Made by a program: the position numbers and the translations under genes. Shown in pieces: positions 57,629-64,000 of a DNA stretch of 64,000 bases. Source of the DNA: Aquilaria yunnanensis (taxonomy: Eukaryota > Streptophyta > Magnoliopsida > Malvales > Thymelaeaceae); contig CM077596.1 of NCBI GenBank assembly GCA_039654915.1, positions 2,604,001 to 2,668,000 of the forward strand, given 5' to 3'. Below the pieces are notes generated by a model. It was not told the origin of the DNA. It saw nothing but the letters and a program-made list of their open reading frames with translations, and made no database searches. Numbering within the stretch: position 1 is the stretch's first letter; each line of letters starts with the position of its first letter.

Positions 57629-57982
57629 TCAGGTCATTCTTAATGAATTGTAATTTATCTTCTTGATTATCGAACACCATCCATAAAGAATCACATCTAG
57701 TATTACAAGCATATCGACCACATTTGTGATAGACTCATAACTTGTTTGCTCTTTATTTTTTGCAAAAGAGCTTTTACCTAAACCAGGCATTTGGGACACA
57801 AATGCATTTGGGATTTTACTAGCCAAACAGACCTTAGCTTCAATTAACCAACATACATCATCAGGAATGCCTTTGTGCATCAAACCTTTTAAACTTTCAT
57901 ATCTAGCTTGGTAAATCTTTTTAAGAACATTTATTGATAAAGAAGGAAAATATTTTCTCAAAGTAGAAAGAATGGAATCCAT
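57629..57982 (-). pseudogene. Unidentified second ORF, right arm
   Basis: 117 codons on the minus strand, the counterpart of the left-arm ORF: MDSILSTLRKYFPSLS, NVLKKIYQ, CWLIEAKVCLAS. A frame change after about residue 76 separates the reading frame from the CNTRC and LTLKDP-like sequence seen in the left arm. About two thirds of residues agree between arms over the first 76. Confidence 0.5.
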
Positions 57983-58364
57983 TTTTTAGAAGAAATTGAG
58001 ATAGGTAAGAGAAAGAAATTAGTTATTATAGGAAATTGAGATAACCAACTTGAGAGCCACAGAGTACCATATCCGCAACTTAACCAGAAAAAGAAGAAAA
58101 GAAAAAGAAACAAAACTTAAAAGAAAACTATATAAGAAGAGAAGATATATTGACATTACCCTATGGGGTTCATGTGTTCTCTAAGGGTCCTAAATCGATC
58201 TTGATCATTATATAGAGAATGGGTATCTTCTTGGTTATTAATGTGTTCAGCCATGTTTGAAGAAGATGGAGATTCTCTTACCAGTCTACCATTTAATGTG
58301 TATGACCAAGCTCTTATGCATGCACAAAAAAATAAGTGAAAAAACATATGAATAACAAAAAAAA

Positions 58365-58561
58365 AGGTTTAGCTTTCCATTCAACAATAATAAAAAATTA
58401 AAAAGAAAACTAGATTAATAGAAAATAAAAAAAAAATAGGAGGCTTAGCCTTCCATATAATGAAAATAAAATGTAGGAGGCTTAGCCTTCTATTCAACAA
58501 TAATAAAAATAAAAATAAAACAAAATTAACAGAAAATAAGAGGTATGAGGTTTAACCTTCC
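58365..58561 (-). repeat. Four quasi-palindromic hairpin repeats, right arm
   Basis: Mirror of the left-arm set: AGGTTTAGCTTTCC (58365-58378), GGAGGCTTAGCCTTCC (58439-58454), GGAGGCTTAGCCTTC (58476-58490) and GAGGTTTAACCTTCC (58547-58561). Order and spacing correspond to the left arm. Confidence 0.85.
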
Positions 58562-58640
58562 ATGTGAATAACAATAAAAATAAAACAAAATAAAGATAAA
58601 CAAAATGAAAAGTAAATGAACATGTACTCTAATTTTACTT

Positions 58641-58657
58641 CCCCGGCAATGGCGCCA
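58641..58657 (-). other. Primer-binding site, right arm
   Basis: On the minus strand it reads TGGCGCCATTGCCGGGG, nearly the exact complement of a plant tRNA-Asp 3' end. It lies six bases from the LTR end at 58664. Confidence 0.8.
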
Positions 58658-58663
58658 AGAACA

Positions 58664-59851
58664 TGCTGCACTTTAGCAGTTGTAACCCAAGTGTAGGTTG
58701 TCACAAGTAATAAAATCGCAGGAGCTCGAGTGTTCAACCACAGGAAAGTGAATTAAGAAATATAAATTATAAATTTTTTACAAAAAAGGTATTTACGTAA
58801 GGTGTGAACAAATGTTGATTAAAACTCAAATTCAAATAAAATAACTAAGGTTAGATGATCCACTTTTAGCATATCAGTTATAGTTAATTTTAACCCGTCT
58901 TGCCACTCAATTAGAATCCACACTTAAAGGAGGTCCTAATCGGAGAATTTAGTAATCAAATTCCAGAATTGTTAAGCATGAGTTAATATTAGCTTTGATT
59001 GATCTTATAATGCCAACACTTGCTAATGGGTTTATGTATCTATCATGCCAACATTTATCCACAATAACTCAAGATTCCCACATAGCCCACAGAGTCATGT
59101 TCTATAGAATGAATAAAGTAGCTTTTGTGCCAAAGATTAACTATGATGAATCAAGACTCTCACTTAATAAGGAGGGTGATTAAATTGATTAAGAAAGTAA
59201 ATACCGTTAACGTTACGATCCATTCAAATTAGCCATAGCCTTTATACCAAAAGTTTCACCAATTCACCTTAGCAAAAAAAATATTAGTTAGTTATTCACC
59301 CTAGCAAAAGAAATATTAGTTAGTCATGGTAAGAGTAAACAACATGTATACAAATGAAATAAATATATATTGAAAGATCAAGAACAATAAGAAAATACAT
59401 TGAACAGAGTTTTGGAATTGAAAACAAGAACAAAATCAAAGAAGAAAGCTAACTTTGACACAAGAACTCTAAAATGGCCTGAAAACCATCCTAGTTTCGT
59501 CCTCCCCCCCTAAGATGCATATTTATAGAGTTTCAGGGTAGTTGGAATAGTAAATGGTAGGTAAAGACAATTCAACAAATGTGGCTCAAACTTCATTTAA
59601 TTTTTAAACCATCATACTCATCAATTTAGCTCTTATTCAAAGCAGGGGATTTGTAGATCTCATCTTTATCTTCGAAACGATAACTTGATCATTCAAAACT
59701 AACATCTGTAGCGCAAGTTATAATTTTTCTACCAAAACTGCTTTTCAGCATGTGGCAACACAGATGGTCTCATTTATAATCAGATTTAGGCAATGAAAAC
59801 GATCAAACTGGTTCTCAGCATGTGAAGTATAGTTGAAGATCTATATGTTGG
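58664..59851 (-). repeat. Right-arm LTR (minus orientation)
   Basis: About 1,188 bp. On the minus strand it ends GTGCAGCA. The outer limit is where similarity to the left arm stops. No target duplication could be matched between the two outer ends. Confidence 0.65.
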
Positions 59852-60790
59852 ATTTTTCCTTTGCCCTCTCCTCTCCTTCGCGCTCTCAGAAACCATTTTG
59901 ATCTGTCACGGCATGGCTAGAAACATTCACATGCCCAGAAACCGCTCCTTCGTGTGCCCAGAAACCCACTTCTCTTTTTGCTGCTACGTCTCTTCGACTC
60001 TCAGATCGGCGATTTTCTACACCCAATTTCGTCTCTTTGTTCTGGTTTCTGCAGTTGCTTTCTCTTCAATTTCTCGTTCTTCCCCAACAATGACGTCAGG
60101 TTCATTCGCGTCTGGTCGTCTCATCGGGTTCTTCAGCAGGGACAGTGATTCAATCGCCGTTTCTCCTTGATCGCCCTTTTCTCCTTGATCAGACAGCAAC
60201 CACCGGGTTACCCTTTGTCCTTGCCGATTGCTTGCTCAAAATCGCATCTGGCCTCGTCGGTGTTCAACTGGAGCCCTCTTTCATGTTGTTTTCGGCGGTC
60301 TTTCTTGTCTTTTTTTTTATGGTCAAATCAATTTCACGAACAGCATCCATGAATCCACCGGAGAAAAGGCACTCGTCGTGAAAGTCGCCACTCATTGCGA
60401 ACAAGTGCACTGGAGAGAAGGCGGAAAGAGAGTTGGGAAACCAAAATCCGCAATCTGCCATTTTTGTTGTTGTTTTGATTTCATTTCTCAATTCTGCCCT
60501 TTTTTTTATTTTCTTCTTCTTTGTATTCTTGTTTTTCTTTCGGTACTAAATGTCCCGATTTTGGTAGTCAAGGGCTTCGCAGTAATTCTTGTGTCCGTAA
60601 GTTCTAGGATTTGGGTTTGGTTTAGGGAGGGGTTGAGACAAATTGTTAAACGTAGAAGTTGGGGGCCCAAGTTTTTACAGAAGAATGTCAAAGGGGCTAA
60701 GTAAGGTGGTTTTCCTTTTTCTGTGGTAATGGAAATTAATGGAGTTAATTTTCAAGTAGGTAAGTATAGGGATTTGAAAAATGTGGGACA
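59852..60790. other. GC-richer segment, unidentified
   Basis: Pyrimidine-rich at first (CCCTCTCCTCTCC), then GC-richer with overlapping frames (59898-60170, 60145-60381 and 60228-60704, all +). It has the texture of a plant 5' leader and first exon, but no protein family is recognised and frames compete. It ends where the copia gag relic begins. Confidence 0.35.
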
Positions 60791-60801
60791 AAACTATAGG
60801 T

Positions 60802-62373
60802 TCAAGTAATCTTCATTGGTAATTTTCCAGTCAAGTTAAGATCAAATGAGGAATTCTTACCAGCAAAGCTTGTCATAGTTCTTTTATTTTGATTGGATAG
60901 TAATGGAATTATCTGGTCATGTTGAGCTTGAGTGAGTTGACCTTTTGCTGTATACTCACCCTTGGTCTGGTGCATGGCGACCCTTTGTTTCACTTGGTTT
61001 TGGCTTTTCTAGTTCAAACTTTTCTATGAGTTCTTCTCCTACCAATATGGAAAACCTATTATTTCAAAGCATGCACTTATAGAGTGCCCAGTCCTTCCAT
61101 AATAATCAAAGTGTGGGTTGCCTCTCTTTGCCCTTATTTTACTGATTTTTTGTGACAATGAAAGTTATAGCCATGGCTGAAGGTTGTTTTCCAATAGCCA
61201 TAGTTTGTTGCTTCTCCTCCTTAATAACGAGTGAATATGCTTTGTTTTTTGTGGGCAATGGCTCCATGTTCAAGATCTATGACCTAATTACACTAAAACT
61301 ATCATTTAGACCCATAAGAATTGTATCACAAGTGATAAGAGCTAGATGACATAAATTTCTATTTTGAGTCAACATTTCCACCATCACTTTTCTACAAAAG
61401 TAAGAGGTAAGTCATTCTCAACTATCATTCCTACTTTTATTTTTATCATATAATATGACTACAATGGAAAAGAAACCCTAAACACACTCAACTCATTAGA
61501 TCATGGTTACAAAATACCCCATTATATTTAGTCAAAATTATACTTATTCCCTCCTAATTCAAAAACCTCTTAAAAATCCCCTAAGGTTTCAATAAACCTA
61601 CAGTTACCCACTAAAGTCCATTTTTAAGGTTATAACCAATGGATTAAATATACCTTGAGGCCTTAGCTTTTAGTTATTATGTAAGACTTCGCCTTAACAT
61701 ATAAATTGCTTCATAAATTATATGTTTTCAAATGACAAAATATACTTTTATATACAGTTCCTTTTAATTTACCATGTCAATGATTTTTCCTCATGCTTCA
61801 ATTTCTACTTACTTTTCATTATCCACAAGTGCAACTCAGCACTTCATTGTAAGTTGGTAATTGGTCCCAAAGTCCTTTCGACTTTGTGTAATATACAACA
61901 AAGGTTTGATCATGCTACTACAACAAAAGCTATTTCACATTTTAGTTCATGCATGCATGGCACATTACCATGTGAGTACCTTTCTTGAAGGTCATTCCAC
62001 ATATGTTTGGCCAAATTTATGAATGCTACATTGTTATGTAGCTTATGCACCAGTGCATTGAAAATCCAAATAAAACCATTGAGTTGCACTTCACCCAAAC
62101 TTGGGTTTTCTCTAAGCCATCTTTGGGTTTTCTAAGAGTTCTATTGATGAACCCTAACTTGTTTTTGGCACATAATGCATTCTACATATCCTGATGCCAA
62201 GTATGGTAGTTTTCACCACTCAATGGATTGTTGACAAGAATAGCTATGGAACTATTAGAAAGATTGAGATAGAAGAGGGAAGAAAGATCATTGACTAGTG
62301 TGTTGATGATGATCTTCCCGTCTTCTTTGTGGATCCTCTGACATGATTGAATTTTTTAAAAAATGAATCGTAT
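60802..62373 (-). pseudogene. Ty1/copia gag relic
   Basis: On the minus strand, following the primer site, it reads MSEDPQRR, then PLSGENYHTWHQDM and CAKNKLGFINRTL, then NGFIWIFNALVHKL, MWNDLQERYSHGN, LWDQLPTYNEVLSCTCG. Then comes a 490-bp insertion. Beyond it are IQFL, GLNDSFSVIRS and NMEPLPTKNKAYSLVI, and a degenerate zinc knuckle (GNPHFDYYGRTGHS, about 61110-61060). This is the UBN2-type gag order of copia elements. The sequence stops before protease. It is broken by stops, a base loss and the insertion. Confidence 0.82.
61334..61823. mobile_element. 490-bp non-autonomous element inside the copia gag
   Basis: Inserted within the gag frame after SCTCG. The flanking duplication is CACAAGT (61327-61333 and 61824-61830), extendable to 8 bp if the terminal G is counted as target. 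The ends are GATAAG and TTATC, a 5-bp inverted repeat. No coding potential. The 7-8-bp duplication points to a hAT-like or related DNA element; the class is not certain. A near-identical copy lies at 63048-63554. Confidence 0.7.
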
Positions 62374-62386
62374 TGCTTTGATACCA
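62374..62386 (-). other. Primer-binding site of the copia relic
   Basis: Minus strand TGGTATCAAAGCA, complementary to initiator tRNA-Met apart from one base. It directly follows ...AATTTACA, a plausible LTR end, so the LTR should extend rightward from 62387. Its other end was not located. Confidence 0.7.
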
Positions 62387-63047
62387 TGTAAATTTTGTGC
62401 ATTTCGAAAGTTGTTCTTCACTTCATTGATCAAGAATATGTACAAAGCCAATATTTGTACACAAGTTGCTAGAGCCATAAATAAATATAACTTTTATCTA
62501 TACAAGGATAACTCCACAAAGTGCTTATCTTTAGCCTACTTGTCACACATGTAACCAATGTGTGGGAAGACTTCTTAATATAGATAAATAAAAAGTGGTA
62601 AGTTGATTGTGTGCGTCTTGAGTTTAAACGATTTTGAAAATCAGTCATTGAATAGTGATTAAAACTTCAATCACTATAGTGGAAAAGTTTGGATAATCAT
62701 CAAATGGCGTCTAAATAGTTAGTTGCTTGTATGGGCTAAATAGTAATGTTGCAAGAGTCAGCAATTGAAGGTTTCAGTTGCTATGTCCTCCAGACCTATC
62801 ATCAGCGGATGAATTCTTCAGTCGCTACCTATATGGAGGTAGCAATTGAGTGTTTAAATACAACCACCCTTTTACTTGAATTCAGTCAGAATTTTGATGA
62901 TTTTAGTCATTAAGTTCTTCCTTTTTTTTTTTTTTGCAAAATTTGTTTAGAATAAATACGAACATGTTTTTCCACTTGGGTTCTTATTTATTTATTTTTT
63001 CCACTATTTTTTAACCTAAAAATTCCTAATTTTGTGAATTTCATGTT
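62387..63047. other. Probable copia LTR remnant and spacer
   Basis: The first part should be the LTR (minus orientation) of the copia relic. No matching second LTR is in the window. Short frames here have no domain. The ~62640-62900 part has repeated TCAGTCA/TGCTA phrases only. Confidence 0.35.
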
Positions 63048-63554
63048 ATTGTATCATAAGTGATAAGAGCTAGATGACATAAATTTCTATTTTGAGTCAA
63101 CATTTCCACCATCACTTTTCTACAAAAGTAAGAGGTAAGTCATTCTCAACTATCATTCCTACTTTTATTTTTATCATATAATATGACTACAATGGAAAAG
63201 AAACCCTAAACACACTCAACTCATTAGATCATGGTTACAAAATACCCCATTATATTTAGTCAAAATTATACTTATTCCCTCCTAATTCAAAAACCTCTTA
63301 AAAATCCCCTAAGGTTTCAATAAACCTACAGTTACCCACTAAAGTCCATTTTTAAGGTTATAACCAATGGATTAAATATACCTTGAGGCCTTAGCTTTTA
63401 GTTATTATGTAAGACTTCGCCTTAACATATAAATTGCTTCATAAATTATATGTTTTCAAATGACAAAATATACTTTTATATACAGTTCCTTTTAATTTAC
63501 CATGTCAATGATTTTTCCTCATGCTTCAATTTCTACTTACTTTTCATTATCCAC
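63048..63554. mobile_element. Second copy of the 490-bp element, with flank carried along
   Basis: 507 bp matching 61320-61826 at a constant offset of 1,728 bp, with one difference seen (61329 C vs 63057 T). The match includes 14 bases left of the inserted element (ATTGTATCAYAAGT), which belong to the copia gag at the first site, and three bases to its right. No target duplication flanks this copy. It therefore looks like a duplication of the locus rather than an independent insertion. Confidence 0.75.
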
Positions 63555-64000
63555 TCTCATTTTTTATTTTTATATTTTTATTTTTTATTTACTCCAATTA
63601 AGAATGTTATTTTTATTTTTAAAATTGGTTGTCACTTTTTTCAAAGCTTGTTATGGTATCTATTAAATCCCTCTTATTTGAATTAATGGACCATTGATCA
63701 TTGTGTTTTCATATTAGATTTATATACTTATCCATTTATTATGGGTATTTAAGATTATTAATTTCCTTAACTAAATACTGCATTAGAAACCATTCTACTT
63801 TTTAAACATTGTAATATTTAAAAGAAAATAATGATAGATACTTTAATAAAACTTATAATGATGTTCGTAGTTTTTTCTTATTAATGTTTAAGTAGGAATC
63901 AAGGTGTTTTTATATCTTTAAATTAAAAAATGCGGAAAAATAGTTAGTTGCTTAATTTTGATTGAAATTAAATTAATAAAAAATCATATAATTTTTTTAG
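63555..64000. other. AT-rich end of window
   Basis: No feature is supported. T-rich and A-rich simple sequence only. Confidence 0.6.

Larger units (their letters stand above)
55009..59851. mobile_element. Giant palindromic LTR-retroelement derivative (Athila-like)
   Basis: A 4.84-kb imperfect inverted repeat with left arm 55009-57390, a 33-bp centre (57391-57423) and right arm 57424-59851. Both arms carry, from outside in, an LTR of about 1.1-1.2 kb ending GCA, six bases, a TGGCGC... primer site resembling tRNA-Asp, four small hairpin repeats, a gag-like start and a second degenerate ORF. The two LTRs therefore face each other in opposite directions instead of being direct repeats. Arms are roughly 80-85% similar by eye. 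Coding parts are broken by stops. The tRNA-Asp-type primer site and the RTLREYMNP-like gag start are typical of Athila-group gypsy elements. Confidence 0.8.

Noticed and set aside
61320..63554. The 507-bp direct repeats as a small LTR retrotransposon
   Set aside because: The first copy sits inside a gag reading frame with its own 7-8-bp duplication, there is no primer site or polypurine tract next to either copy, and the interior is the copia relic.

Overview
The window is nuclear DNA of a eudicot plant, probably a woody one. It is AT-rich with GC-richer gene islands. It carries an intronless DELLA gene, a chloroplast editing-type PPR gene closely resembling CRR21, a plant SDR110C-type dehydrogenase with a short intron, a nuclear tRNA-Gly, and many plant-type transposable elements. 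I cannot name the species.

Layout. 1-8 kb: AT-rich intergenic DNA with two Stowaway-like MITEs and one copy of a local MITE family. 8.1-9.7 kb: a DELLA/GRAS gibberellin repressor whose DELLA motif reads DGLLA. 9.7-22.9 kb: gene-poor, with fold-back elements, two more copies of the MITE family and microsatellites. 23.06-33.29 kb: a two-exon SDR gene broken in its last exon by a complete 9,238-bp Ty3/gypsy chromovirus-type LTR retrotransposon. That element has 2,842-bp LTRs, a perfect 5-bp target duplication and only two LTR differences seen. 34.46 kb: an orphan exon-like fragment. 35.14 kb: tRNA-Gly(TCC) on the minus strand, divergent from the CRR21-like PPR gene at 35.32-37.85 kb; the two share a short AT-rich promoter. 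38-46 kb: intergenic DNA with a hAT MITE (8-bp target duplication), a fold-back element and a possible minus-strand gene start.

46.2-50.2 kb: a tandem TRIM (miniature LTR retrotransposon) array with five LTRs, bounded by one 5-bp target duplication and carrying two unrelated solo LTRs only 20 bp apart. 51.5-54.6 kb: two long-inverted-repeat elements. 55.0-59.85 kb: a very large palindrome with arms of about 2.4 kb and a 33-bp centre. Each arm is an LTR, a tRNA-Asp-type primer site, a leader with small hairpins, a gag start and an unidentified ORF, so the LTRs face in opposite directions. 60.8-62.4 kb: a minus-strand Ty1/copia gag relic, split by a 490-bp insertion that recurs at 63.05-63.55 kb.

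The genes do not form a pathway. DELLA acts in nuclear gibberellin signalling. The PPR protein is expected to act in chloroplast RNA editing for the NDH complex. The SDR is expected to be a cytosolic NAD-dependent alcohol oxidoreductase of specialised metabolism, and it is probably inactive in this allele. I found no CRISPR array or operon, as expected for a plant nuclear region. The most unusual objects are the palindromic retroelement, the multimeric TRIM array and the very young, enzyme-deficient gypsy element inside the SDR gene.
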